Shown here one piece after another: positions 27,161-36,641 of a DNA stretch of 64,000 nucleotides. Position 1 is the first letter of the stretch, and each line of letters starts with the position of its first letter. A program made the position numbers and the translations under genes. A model generated the notes under the pieces. That model searched no databases, had not been told where the DNA came from, and worked only from the letters and a program-made list of their open reading frames with translations. Source of the stretch: a candidate division KSB1 bacterium (lineage in GTDB: Bacteria; Zhuqueibacterota; Zhuqueibacteria; Thermofontimicrobiales; Thermofontimicrobiaceae); NCBI GenBank assembly GCA_034506395.1, contig JAPDPQ010000009.1, forward strand, positions 62,001 through 126,000. The letters run 5' to 3'.

Positions 27161-28192
27161 CTATTTCATCGCGTTTGGCTGCAATTTATAATTTGCAGGG
27201 ATTTCAAATTGACTCGCTTCAATTGAAACAACTTCAGCGCTCACAAGTTCATCGCTGATTTCCAAAAGTACATTCGCGCTTGATTCTGATTTTTCAGATT
27301 TAGCTACCTTTTTGCTAATCCCCTTTAATAGCCCACCGACCGAGGTTGGGATCTCAGCGCTTTTCTTTTCAGGTTCCGTTCCAGATGAAGGTGTTGCCTG
27401 GGTTCTGGTCTCATAAACTGTATGAGTTCGTACTGGCACGCCCGACAATTTCTTGCTCTCCTCTTGTAGCTTTTTCATCGCATCAGCCAACTGAGGATAA
27501 CTCTGGTTAAGTTGCCGCATCATCTGTTCCAAGCCGCCCTTATCTGGCATCATCCCCAATTTCTCCGCGAATTTTAAATAAAAATTCTCGATCTCTTTTT
27601 GCCCATCGATCGATTTCACCATCCAATTTGAAGAAGAAACGATCAGGTCACCTTGCGCCGTTTGAGCTGCTCCCTCTTGTTTTGCTGGCTGTGTTGTCTT
27701 GCTGGTGACCAAAATATTGATAATGACCTTTTCAGCAGGCTGTCCAACGATCACTTCGGTCTCGCCAGGCTTCGTGACATTCACCTTGAAATCCCATTCT
27801 ACCTCGGCGTGCTCCCTCTGGGCTTTCTCCCGATCCGATTTCATTTGTTCCAGAGTTCGAGCCATCATTTGCCGAAATTCCTCAAAGGTCATCTGAGTGA
27901 ACTTCTTGTCCTTATGATCGAGAGTGATAAAGAGCTCTTTATCTAAGTCAATGATCTGAGAGCTTATCATTCGCCCCTTATCATCTATGTTGTCTGATCG
28001 AAAGACGTTGCCCTTGTAATATTCTACCGTCCGCATCGGCTTGTCAGCGCCAAAAATCCTCATAATTGTGCCAAGCGTCCCTTTAAAATCCATTTTGGTC
28101 ACGGACTCTCGTTTGACATCAGCCTGGGCAGCCAGAGTTAAGCTCAGTAGTGTTAGGAACAAGATCGCAAATACGATTTTTATTCTACTCAT
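27161..28192 (-). CDS. Secreted DUF4412-like protein
   Basis: The 343-residue product starts at ATG 28192, with GAGGAG ahead, and has a signal peptide ('MSRIKIVFAILFLTLLSLTLAAQ'-type, cleaved near AAQA). The N-terminal half, with 'TVEYYKGNVFRSDN', 'IIDLDKELFITLDHKDKKFTQMTF' and 'VIVGQPAEKVIINI', resembles DUF4412-like proteins, which fold like periplasmic lipid-binding LolA-type domains; I hold this loosely. The C-terminal half is Lys/Ser/Glu-rich and ends in a short beta segment. Upstream and downstream genes face other ways, so it is a single gene. Confidence 0.6.
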   Translation of the reverse strand: MSRIKIVFAILFLTLLSLTLAAQADVKRESVTKMDFKGTLGTIMRIFGADKPMRTVEYYKGNVFRSDNIDDKGRMISSQIIDLDKELFITLDHKDKKFTQMTFEEFRQMMARTLEQMKSDREKAQREHAEVEWDFKVNVTKPGETEVIVGQPAEKVIINILVTSKTTQPAKQEGAAQTAQGDLIVSSSNWMVKSIDGQKEIENFYLKFAEKLGMMPDKGGLEQMMRQLNQSYPQLADAMKKLQEESKKLSGVPVRTHTVYETRTQATPSSGTEPEKKSAEIPTSVGGLLKGISKKVAKSEKSESSANVLLEISDELVSAEVVSIEASQFEIPANYKLQPNAMK

Positions 28193-28375
28193 ATTTTCTT
28201 CTCCTCTGTTGATGAATGTGATAACACATTTGATTTTCACTTCAGTGGTTTAAAATGTCTTATATTAACCTGCTTTCAGTTCAATTGTTCCCATATTTGG
28301 CAATTGAGATAAAAAGTTGTTGAATTTTATCAGTAGATTTAGTAAATACTATAAAACGATTGAGGGCAGTATTCG

Positions 28376-29131
28376 ATGATGAAAATTAGGTTCTGTACAG
28401 CAATCCTTCTCATAGCATCATGGACTCCTATCTCGATGAGCCAGCATCAGAGTTGCTCGACGCTATCTCGAACTATCTGGGATGATCACCAACAATTTTA
28501 CGCTCTGGACAATATTGGCCAGCTCGCATTGGGACTCGGCGTCGGGGCCTTTTATGCTAATACGAGTTTCGATACCGAGATTCAAAATCTCTATCATGAT
28601 TATATTCGAAGTTCGGCGACAGATCAAATCTCAAAAGTTGCAAAACAATTTGGCAATGGCAAAATTACGGTGCCCCTTTACTTAGCAACAGCAAGCATGA
28701 TCTTTATTTTTCCGAGAAACAAGCTGATGAACAAAATTTCAGATTGGGGGCAGGAATGTTCCAGGGCCCTGATTCTTGGCGCGCCATTAGTTTTAGGATT
28801 GCAACTGGGGACTGGTGCTTCTCGACCTTATGAGAATAATGGTTCTAAATGGCATCCCTTCAAAGATAACAATGGGGTGAGTGGACATTGCTTTATGGGC
28901 GCTTTGCCATTTTTGGTGGCTGCTCGACACACCAACCTTCAATTGATCAAAATCCCTCTGTACCTGGGATCAACGCTCACCGGCCTATCGCGCATCAATG
29001 ATAATCAGCATTATTTCTCCCAGGCTTTTTTAGGATGGTGGATCGCCTGGCTTGCGACCAATTCCATAAAATCAACTGCTATTCACTTCGTTCCCAGTAC
29101 ATCTGGGGTCAGCATCTTGCTCGCTTTATGA
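28376..29131 (+). CDS. PAP2-superfamily membrane phosphatase-like protein
   Basis: The 251-residue protein has a signal-like N-terminus and several hydrophobic segments. Its three PAP2 motifs are recognisable: 'GASRP' (Arg150-Pro151), 'VSGH' (Ser169-His171) and 'SRINDNQHYFSQ' (Arg206, His212). The two catalytic histidines are present, but the usual Asp four residues after the second His is Gln216. The family removes phosphate from lipid phosphates such as undecaprenyl pyrophosphate or phosphatidate. It is a single gene with no clear partner. Start ATG 28376 or 28379. Confidence 0.75.
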   Translation: MMKIRFCTAILLIASWTPISMSQHQSCSTLSRTIWDDHQQFYALDNIGQLALGLGVGAFYANTSFDTEIQNLYHDYIRSSATDQISKVAKQFGNGKITVPLYLATASMIFIFPRNKLMNKISDWGQECSRALILGAPLVLGLQLGTGASRPYENNGSKWHPFKDNNGVSGHCFMGALPFLVAARHTNLQLIKIPLYLGSTLTGLSRINDNQHYFSQAFLGWWIAWLATNSIKSTAIHFVPSTSGVSILLAL

Positions 29132-29260
29132 ATATCTGACCATCTCGTTTTCAACAAAGCCTGAGCGCTGATCGAATGATTAAGGTGTCAAAGCTTCATA
29201 AAATTTCCATTAGTTATTTTTGTGCAAATCATTCATTTCAAAGTCAAGTGAGACATCCTG

Positions 29261-30439
29261 ATGGGCCATATTACTTACTCTAAAAATCATTTGGTTCCCT
29301 TGATTGATCGGCTAAACAAATATCCCATTGGCCTGGTAGATAACGAGCTCCTTCGGGAGATCCTTTCGCTTCTATTTACCGAACAAGAAGCCTATGTGGG
29401 TTCAAAGTTCCCTTTGATGGAAACAACCCTCCCCGAACTGTGCCAGCGAACCGGAATGAATCCAGATGAACTATTGCCAATCTTGGAATCCATGGCCGAC
29501 AAAGGCCTGATCATGGATATGCCCTACGAGAATACCACCTATTATTTGCTGATGCCTGGGGTGATTGGGTTCATTGAATTCAGTTTCATGAAGCATCGCG
29601 TCGATTTGCCAGTGGAACGACTGGCGAAATTAATGACAGAATATTTTCATCAGGACCCGAAGCACGGCATGGCAAAAGAATTCTTCGGTAGCTCCACCCA
29701 ACTGACGCGATCTTTGGTCTACGAAGAGCATATCCCAGTAACCAGCGTGGTTACCCCTTACGAGAGCGCCAGGGAGATTATCAAGCAATCTGAGTTTGGA
29801 GCAGCAGGATTGTGTTATTGTCGCCATAAGCGGCATCATGAGGGGCTCGAATGCAAAAAAGGGGCGCCCATGGAGGAAATCTGTATTTCACTGGGCAACG
29901 GTGCCAAGTTTCTTTCGCGACGAGGTTTTGCCGTGCCAAAGAGTAAAAAACAATTATTAGCAATCATCGATCGGGCGCATGAACTGAAGCTCACTCATGT
30001 GACCGATAATATCCGCAACCGACCGACTTTCATCTGCAATTGCTGCGGCTGCTGTTGCGAGATCATGGCTGGTGTACAGATGGGCTATTACGATGGCGTA
30101 GCCAAAACCAGCTATATCGCGCTGATTGATCCCCAGCGATGCGACTATTGTGGGGCGTGTTTTTCAGCTTGTAATGTTAAGGCCATCGGTCGTGATCGTT
30201 CAGCAACGAAAAAAGTGAGCCAAGTTAACAGTCTTATTTGTCTCGGTTGTGGCGCCTGCATCTCTTCCTGCCCAAACCAAGCCATTGCGCTAATCCCCCG
30301 GCAAAATATGGCAATTCCACCACGCACAAAACGAGATCTATTCAAACAAATCTTAATCGAAAAGGGACGTCTCAAACCTTACCTCTGGGAATTGGCCAAA
30401 AGAAAGCTAAGAAAATTGTGGTTTAGAGACCAGGGTTAA
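29261..30439 (+). CDS. Ferredoxin-type 4Fe-4S protein with N-terminal helical domain
   Basis: The 392-residue protein has an N-terminal part that looks like a winged-helix or helical domain (about 30-90, 'LPELCQRTGMNPDELLPILESMADKGLI'). A cysteine-rich middle follows ('CYCRHKRHHEGLEC' and the cluster 'CNCCGCCC'), then two classical 4Fe-4S motifs at the end ('CDYCGACFSACNVKAI', 'CLGCGACISSCPNQAI'). It has no transmembrane helix or signal, so it is cytoplasmic. Proteins of this plan are frequent in anaerobes and likely shuttle electrons. The partner is unknown, since flanking genes are unrelated. Confidence 0.8.
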   Translation: MGHITYSKNHLVPLIDRLNKYPIGLVDNELLREILSLLFTEQEAYVGSKFPLMETTLPELCQRTGMNPDELLPILESMADKGLIMDMPYENTTYYLLMPGVIGFIEFSFMKHRVDLPVERLAKLMTEYFHQDPKHGMAKEFFGSSTQLTRSLVYEEHIPVTSVVTPYESAREIIKQSEFGAAGLCYCRHKRHHEGLECKKGAPMEEICISLGNGAKFLSRRGFAVPKSKKQLLAIIDRAHELKLTHVTDNIRNRPTFICNCCGCCCEIMAGVQMGYYDGVAKTSYIALIDPQRCDYCGACFSACNVKAIGRDRSATKKVSQVNSLICLGCGACISSCPNQAIALIPRQNMAIPPRTKRDLFKQILIEKGRLKPYLWELAKRKLRKLWFRDQG

Positions 30440-30697
30440 CGGCAAGCATTCAATCAACTTCGCTTTTTATAATTGAGTCAAATAAGAACTTTTAAAGAGA
30501 TCCCCGCATTCGCAGGAATGACACGGCCTAATTCAAGTTCGAATTCTGCCCCAGAAACCAGTTTGGTTCGTGTTCACTTTCCAATGTCGCCGCTACCTGG
30601 GCAATTTTTAGGATTCAGGTTCCCAAATATCAATAGACATTTTATTGATTTTTTAGCGCACAAGCTTCAGTATTCGAAGCCTCTTTCTTGAAGACTT

Positions 30698-32047
30698 TTA
30701 GTTTCCTTGCCGAATCTCCGACAACCGCTGATGAATTTCGCTGCGGGTGTCATTAACCAGCGTGATGAAAATGCGAAAGCTATCATCGGCCATAAGCTTC
30801 TCTGCAATGAGATGCTGGAATGCCTTCTCACGCAAATCTTTCAATCTGGCAATTGCCAGACGACAAGCATGTTCGTCATCAAAATCATCAATCTGGACCT
30901 GAATGTCTAATACTTGTTTATAATAATCGTCGATCCTGTTTTTCTTGCGCCGCTGACTCCATCGCGACAGGGCTACGATGCCACTGACCAATGCAAGGAA
31001 AATTGAAAATATCACCCCGATCAATTCGGCATATCGTTCATAAAAGCTCGGCTTGTCCCGCTCAAGATAATGTCGTGCGCCAGGATGTAGTGGAAAACGA
31101 AGCTTCAACGGATCAAATTGTTCGGAGATTTGACTCAGCAGTTTATTGTCCAGATCCATGACAAGGTGCTGTTTGCGGTTTAAAATTGTTTCAATGACCT
31201 CGTGCACCACTTCGGGATCCATATCTTTTCGAGTGAGCAAAACCGCATCGATGGCGACGGTCAAGATCGGATGCTCTGGGAGATTGGAATAAATATTTTT
31301 GGGAATAATGAGTGGCTTGGCCAAGGGATATTTAAGGCAGAACCCATCCGCTTCTGATCCCTTCCCTGCCAAATCTGGATCGCCAAGGCTAAAAATTTTT
31401 CCGCCCCGTTCCATGCTTTTCTGCACCCGAGGATTATCGAAGCCAGTTACCATACAGCAAAGATCCACCGAATCCGACAAGACGTTTTCATCGAAATTCA
31501 CATGCCGAGCTTGGTATTCATAGGGACCAATCCCAAATTCCTGAAATACCTTTTTTGTCAACCTTGCCTCGCCGCTCCCTTCAGGTCCCATGGTGACTGT
31601 TCGGCCACGGATCAAGGCGGCGAGCGAATTGTCGTTCGGTTTCAGATTTTCTTTGTAAAAAATGAACAATATTTCAGGGAATAGCGGGATGATGCTTTGC
31701 AAATTGTTGAAGTTATTGCTGCTTTCGCCAGCCACGGGAATAAGCGTAACGTCGTTTTGAGAAATTGCGAAATCCACTTTTAATCGTGAGAGAATTCGAC
31801 AATTATTCTGAGCATTCAGCGGCAGCGTATCCCCATCGACAACTACAGGCTTTGTCACAGCCTCGATTTTGATGCGACTATAATTTGAAACGACTTCAGC
31901 GAGATTTTTGCCGATTCGGTAGTAGGAAGTCCCAGGTGGACCTGAAGCCAAGAGGTAAATTCGCCGATGTTTTTCACAGCCAGTCTGAAATATTGTCACG
32001 AGCGCAAGAAGAATTACGAAGAAAAAACGATCAGATTTGATCTGCAT
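30698..32047 (-). CDS. TAXI-family TRAP solute-binding lipoprotein with C-terminal membrane anchor
   Basis: The 449-residue protein (ATG 32047, AAGGGG ahead) starts with a lipoprotein signal ending in 'QTGC'. The TAXI hallmark 'LLASGPPGTSYYRIGKNLAE' follows, then 'VDFAISQNDV', 'GRTVTMGPEGSGEARLTKKV' and a C-terminal 'FPLHPGARHYLERD'. About residues 350-372 form a membrane helix, followed by a charged coiled tail of about 70 residues. TAXI receptors normally pair with TRAP permeases, but none is encoded here. The added helix and cytoplasmic tail suggest a sensor-like or tethered receptor (inference). Confidence 0.8.
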   Translation of the reverse strand: MQIKSDRFFFVILLALVTIFQTGCEKHRRIYLLASGPPGTSYYRIGKNLAEVVSNYSRIKIEAVTKPVVVDGDTLPLNAQNNCRILSRLKVDFAISQNDVTLIPVAGESSNNFNNLQSIIPLFPEILFIFYKENLKPNDNSLAALIRGRTVTMGPEGSGEARLTKKVFQEFGIGPYEYQARHVNFDENVLSDSVDLCCMVTGFDNPRVQKSMERGGKIFSLGDPDLAGKGSEADGFCLKYPLAKPLIIPKNIYSNLPEHPILTVAIDAVLLTRKDMDPEVVHEVIETILNRKQHLVMDLDNKLLSQISEQFDPLKLRFPLHPGARHYLERDKPSFYERYAELIGVIFSIFLALVSGIVALSRWSQRRKKNRIDDYYKQVLDIQVQIDDFDDEHACRLAIARLKDLREKAFQHLIAEKLMADDSFRIFITLVNDTRSEIHQRLSEIRQGN

Positions 32048-32053
32048 ATTCAC

Positions 32054-32410
32054 CCCTTAAAGTCTCGGTTGGCGAATTGAATTTAACAAGTTTCGCAGCT
32101 TAATATTAAGCAGTTGCAATAATATAAGCTAATAATTCGATATTTGCAAGCTCAGAAATTCTTTAATGAGAACAATTGAAAGGGCGAATGGCATTGTCTC
32201 AGGATGATCTCACCGAAACTTAAGAATAGCTCACTATTCTGGACGGTCAAATCATGTATTTGGTCGATGGTGACATCATAATGACAAAATCAAAAAAAAT
32301 GTTGCTTTTTTCAAAAATTGCTATTATCATTGAATTGAACAATAATTAGCAGTTCCATTTCCCATGGCTTTCGAGCTCTCTGCAATCCAAAGATAACGAG
32401 GTGATTCGCG
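32054..32410. other. Intergenic region between divergent genes
   Basis: No gene is seen. The only clear structure is a perfect 7-bp hairpin, AGAATAG (32223-32229) with CTATTCT (32234-32240) around four bases, placed about 170 bases before the gene at 32411. It lacks a T tract and could be an operator or part of a leader. No promoter of good quality was recognised. Confidence 0.4.
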
Positions 32411-33031
32411 ATGGGAATAACAATTTATTATCGCGGTTCAATTGAAGATTTGTCCCTCATTGAGCCGATTCAAAACGAGATCATGGCTTATTGTCAATCG
32501 ATGAACTGGAACTATCAGCTCTGGAACTTGAATTTGAGCAAGCCCTTTAATGCACGTTTGGTTCACGAGCCAAAGGGGATTAAAATTCAAGGACATATTC
32601 CGCTCAGGGGAGTTTCGATTTTTAGCGATCCTAAAAATGAAGTTTTGGATGTAATGTTCAACCCCGAGGGACGGTTATCCAGTTTTATGCAAGAAATTAT
32701 GATCCACGACGGTTCTCTCACCTGGGATCAGGCATGGTTATTTGTAAAGACCCAATATGGCTCAGTAGATGCGCATATTGGGATCATCAAATTGCTGCAA
32801 CTTCTCAAACAATCTTATATCCCCAATTTAGAGGTCCATGATGAGGGACAATATTGGGAAACTGCAAATCGAGAGCGTCTTATGGCATTACGCGGTTATA
32901 TCTTTGGCAAAATGAACCAACTGCAGAAGGCACTTTCATCGATTCAATTCGATCATGAGCCAAGTGAAGAGGAGGTACTTCGAAAAATCAATAGCATAAT
33001 AAAAAAAATAATGAGAAAAAGGCCGGGCTAA
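32411..33031 (+). CDS. Conserved-looking hypothetical protein
   Basis: I do not recognise the family. The 206-residue product is soluble, begins 'MGITIYYRGSIEDLS', contains 'SWFVKT'-like aromatic segments and a C-terminal lysine-rich helix, and has no cysteine pairs or catalytic motif. It has a good ribosome-binding site (AACGAGG, 9 bases before the ATG) and regular codon use, so I take it as real. The start of a short two-copy direct repeat lies 40-110 bases past its end. Confidence 0.6.
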   Translation: MGITIYYRGSIEDLSLIEPIQNEIMAYCQSMNWNYQLWNLNLSKPFNARLVHEPKGIKIQGHIPLRGVSIFSDPKNEVLDVMFNPEGRLSSFMQEIMIHDGSLTWDQAWLFVKTQYGSVDAHIGIIKLLQLLKQSYIPNLEVHDEGQYWETANRERLMALRGYIFGKMNQLQKALSSIQFDHEPSEEEVLRKINSIIKKIMRKRPG

Positions 33032-33285
33032 AACCTGTTGCTGTCGTTTAATCGGGCTGAGCTTGCGAAAAACCGCAATACAAGGTCCTTGATCATTCAG
33101 CTAAACCCGCCAAAAACGCATAACCAGGTCCTTGAAATCTTTTGTTGGAATTATCTCAAGAATGGGAAGCAATCAGTAGGACTTTTTTAAATCAAATTTT
33201 TGTGGAAGACTCTACGGAATAACCGATTATTCAATTCAAATCCCAACCTCTTTGGGGTTAATGAATGATCAGCCCGGTAGTTTGT

Positions 33286-33813
33286 TCATTGTTCGCTTTC
33301 GTAGCGCATAAAAGTGAACAGCAGATCAGCCAATCGGTTGAAAAACACAATGATATGTCGATTGAAAGGTTGCTGGCGATAATAACTCCACAATCTTCGT
33401 TCTGCGCGACGACAAACTGTTCGCGCTAAATTCAAGAATGCGGCCGAGGGTTTGATCGCTGGTACAATAAAATGGTTAAGCGGCGCTAACGATGCATCAA
33501 ACTCATCGATCAAAGATTCAATATATTCGATGTCAGCCTGGCTAACCCGTTTGGTCAACATTTTAATGCCTTGATCATCCGCGGCCAGCTCAGCATTAAT
33601 ATCATGGCAATAGTCCTGAAGCTTGCTCAGCACATCGAAAATTTTTGCGCTGACATCTGTTGTTTTAACGACCGATATCACGGCACAGAGTTCATCAATA
33701 GTGCCGTAAGCTTCAACTCTGGGAGAATCTTTCTCGATACGAGAGCCCCCAAATAGTCCTGTTGTCCCAGCATCACCAGTTCGAGTATAGACATCTGCTT
33801 TTTTTCGTGACAT
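33286..33813 (-). CDS. PduO-type ATP:cob(I)alamin adenosyltransferase
   Basis: The 175-residue enzyme transfers adenosine from ATP to cob(I)alamin, giving adenosylcobalamin. Hallmarks are the N-terminal 'VYTRTGDAGTTGLFGGSR' nucleotide-binding loop, 'VEAYGTIDELCAVI', and the C-terminal 'CRRAERRLWSYY' and 'FFNRLADLLF'. The cell therefore probably uses adenosylcobalamin enzymes, though none is encoded here. No cobalamin riboswitch was seen upstream. AAGGAG precedes the ATG. It is a single gene. Confidence 0.9.
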   Translation of the reverse strand: MSRKKADVYTRTGDAGTTGLFGGSRIEKDSPRVEAYGTIDELCAVISVVKTTDVSAKIFDVLSKLQDYCHDINAELAADDQGIKMLTKRVSQADIEYIESLIDEFDASLAPLNHFIVPAIKPSAAFLNLARTVCRRAERRLWSYYRQQPFNRHIIVFFNRLADLLFTFMRYESEQ

Positions 33814-34031
33814 GATACAGGCTCCTTGATTAAATTTCTGCTATTAACTTGGCTATACAAAATAAGTTCCATATCATGCCCTGACAAATTTTGGCTATCT
33901 CGGTTGACCATTTTTTGAATAGATTTCAACAAATTTTATTGATGTCAGATTGAAAGAAACAGAGTTTGATTCATCACAGTCTTTACAGTAACTTATTGGC
34001 CAAAATCATCGAAAAAAGTTGAGGAGAGAAA

Positions 34032-36482
34032 ATGAGCAAGAGCTTGTTGTTTGCTGTGCTATTTTTAGCATTGATTGCGATTCAGGCTGCTTCTTCTGGC
34101 TTTCAATTCATTGGTGGAGTGACCAGTTTTGAGCAGAACAAAAATATAATCGTAATCCAATGCCATAACGCCCTTGTAAGAGTTACAGTACTCAGTGATG
34201 ATCTATTTCGAATTGAGGTCGCTGCTCATGGCAGCTTCAGAGTAGACAATTCCTATTCTGTTCTGCCCATCAAAACAGTGCCTTCCCAACTAGCAGTCGC
34301 TGATCTCTCTGATGAAATTCAAATCAGCACAAATGAATTGAGGTTGATAATCAAAAAGTTCCCCTGCCGTTTGGCGTTTTATGATGTTCATGGAAATTTA
34401 ATCTGCAAGGATCATGATGCTTTTGGAACGGGTTGGAACGGTTCCAAAATTTGCTGCTGGAAAGAATTGCATGATGAATCTTTTTATGGTTTAGGCGAAA
34501 AAACGCGAGGGTTGAACAAGCGCGGCCACGTCTATACTATGTGGAATTCTGATATTCCAGGTTATACGCCCACGCAAGATCCGCTCTATCAATCGCACCC
34601 ATTTCTCATGGGATTGTACCAAGGCCGGGGCTTCGGAATTTACTTCGACAATAGCTACCGATCACAATTTAATCTCGGTGCTGGAACTGACCAGTTTTTC
34701 AGCTTTAGCGCCGATGATGGGCCAATGGATTATTATTTTATTTATGGTCCCTCTTTAAAAAAGGTTTTAGCACGCTATGGACAATTGGTGGGAACCCTTC
34801 CCCTGCCGCCCAAGTGGAGTCTAGGCTATCAGCAATGTCGCTGGAGCTATTATCCTGAAAGCGAAGTCTTGGCTTTAGCTCGTACATTTCGATCCAAACA
34901 AATCCCTTGTGATGTGATCTACCTTGATATCCACTATATGGATGGCTACCGCATATTTACCTGGGATAAAACGCGTTTTCCGCAACCTAAAAGAATGATA
35001 CAAGATTTGAGAAACATGGGTTTTAAAATAGCGGTCATTATTGATCCTGGCATCAAGGTGGATCCCAATTATTGGGTTTATCAGGACGGAATCAAAGGGG
35101 ATCATTTTTGCAAGTACCCCGATGGAACCTATTATCAGGGTCAGGTTTGGCCTGGATGGTGTCATTTTCCCGATTTTAGCAAACCGGCAACACGGGATTG
35201 GTTTGGTGAGCTTTATCGCGATCTTGTGGAGGACGGTGTGGTGGGATTCTGGAATGATATGAATGAACCTGCTACTTGGGGTGGCACATTTCCAGATATT
35301 GTCCAATTTGACGATGAAGGACGAAAAGCAGATCATTTAAAAATCCACAACCTTTATGGAATGCTCATGGCAAAGAGCAGTTACGAAGGAATTAAAAAGT
35401 TGCGACCCAATGACCGGCCGTTTGTCCTCACTCGAGCTGGATTCTCAGGTGTACAGCGGTACTCCGCGGTGTGGACTGGGGACAATGTGGCTTCATGGGA
35501 ACATCTAAAAATGTCAATAGCGATGTGTTTAGGACTGGGGATGACGGGCGTAGCGTTCTGTGGGATGGATATCGGTGGCTTTATGAATGCTCCCACATCT
35601 GAACTCTATACAAGGTGGATTCAATTAGGGACATTTACCCCCTTATTTCGTACGCACACCTGCATTGATACACCAGATCAGGAGCCCTGGTCATTTGGCG
35701 ATAGCTATGAAGAAATCAATAAAAAATATATTCAACTCCGTTATCAATTATTGCCTTACCTTTACCATACTTTTTATCAAAGTGCTACCCAAAATGCGCC
35801 AATCATGCGTCCTATGATCTATGAATTTCAGGAAGACCCCATGACATATTGGATGGATGACCAATTCATGCTTGGCGATAAGCTGTTGATTGCTCCTGTT
35901 TATCAGGCCAATCAAATCGTGCGAAAGGTTTATTTTCCAAAAGGTGAATGGTATAATTTCTGGACTGACGAAAAAATAATTGGCCCAACTGAAAAACTCG
36001 TCGAAGCGCCCTTAGATCAAATTCCCATGTTCGTCAAATCGGGGTCTATCCTGCCCATGCAGCCAACGATGCAATACGTGGGAGAATTGCCACCTGATCC
36101 CCTTGTGGTAGAAATATATCCCAGTCCGGGGATCAGTAATGATTCACTGTACGAGGATGATGGAAACAGTTTCGATTATCAAAAAGGTCAATATCGCATA
36201 ACTCAATTTGAATTATCTGTCCAGCAGAAAAAAATCAACTTACTTATTGAAAGAATCGTTGACGGCTATTCACCAGAAAAGCGATCATTCCTGCTAAAAT
36301 TTCATGCTAGCGACCTCAAACCTCACCGTGTGAATATAGACAAGCGATCCTTGCAAGAAACGGTTTCGCTAGATGAACTTCATCAAGAAAAATTAGGATG
36401 GACTTATCACTCGACCAAGAAACTGCTGTATGTGAAATTTCCTGATAGCTGGTCAAAAGCAAACTTGGAAGTAAGATTTTAA
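34032..36482 (+). CDS. Secreted GH31 alpha-glucosidase-type glycoside hydrolase
   Basis: The 816-residue enzyme has a signal peptide ('MSKSLLFAVLFLALIAIQAASS', cleaved near SSG). The GH31 nucleophile motif is 'GFWNDMNEP' (Asp409), and the acid/base lies in 'WTGDN' (Asp484). The N-terminal beta-sandwich (about 25-260) precedes the catalytic barrel, and a C-terminal beta domain follows after about 670. It probably cleaves terminal alpha-glucosidic or alpha-xylosidic bonds in the periplasm or outside the cell. The exact linkage cannot be told. It is a single gene next to an unrelated patatin gene. Confidence 0.92.
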   Translation: MSKSLLFAVLFLALIAIQAASSGFQFIGGVTSFEQNKNIIVIQCHNALVRVTVLSDDLFRIEVAAHGSFRVDNSYSVLPIKTVPSQLAVADLSDEIQISTNELRLIIKKFPCRLAFYDVHGNLICKDHDAFGTGWNGSKICCWKELHDESFYGLGEKTRGLNKRGHVYTMWNSDIPGYTPTQDPLYQSHPFLMGLYQGRGFGIYFDNSYRSQFNLGAGTDQFFSFSADDGPMDYYFIYGPSLKKVLARYGQLVGTLPLPPKWSLGYQQCRWSYYPESEVLALARTFRSKQIPCDVIYLDIHYMDGYRIFTWDKTRFPQPKRMIQDLRNMGFKIAVIIDPGIKVDPNYWVYQDGIKGDHFCKYPDGTYYQGQVWPGWCHFPDFSKPATRDWFGELYRDLVEDGVVGFWNDMNEPATWGGTFPDIVQFDDEGRKADHLKIHNLYGMLMAKSSYEGIKKLRPNDRPFVLTRAGFSGVQRYSAVWTGDNVASWEHLKMSIAMCLGLGMTGVAFCGMDIGGFMNAPTSELYTRWIQLGTFTPLFRTHTCIDTPDQEPWSFGDSYEEINKKYIQLRYQLLPYLYHTFYQSATQNAPIMRPMIYEFQEDPMTYWMDDQFMLGDKLLIAPVYQANQIVRKVYFPKGEWYNFWTDEKIIGPTEKLVEAPLDQIPMFVKSGSILPMQPTMQYVGELPPDPLVVEIYPSPGISNDSLYEDDGNSFDYQKGQYRITQFELSVQQKKINLLIERIVDGYSPEKRSFLLKFHASDLKPHRVNIDKRSLQETVSLDELHQEKLGWTYHSTKKLLYVKFPDSWSKANLEVRF

Positions 36483-36641
36483 TTTATTGAGAGAATTATT
36501 GAAACGAAATGATGGTTGAAACCTAAATCATTCTATGATGAGCTGAATATTCGTTAGGATTATTCGGTAACAAAAGTGCAAATCATTTTTTGTGATTATT
36601 AATAGCATGTACTCAGAGCTTTTATGAAAAATCGAGGTGGG

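Noticed and set aside
33814-34031. Cobalamin riboswitch before the adenosyltransferase gene
   Set aside because: The upstream region is short and lacks a B12-box-like element or extended pairing.
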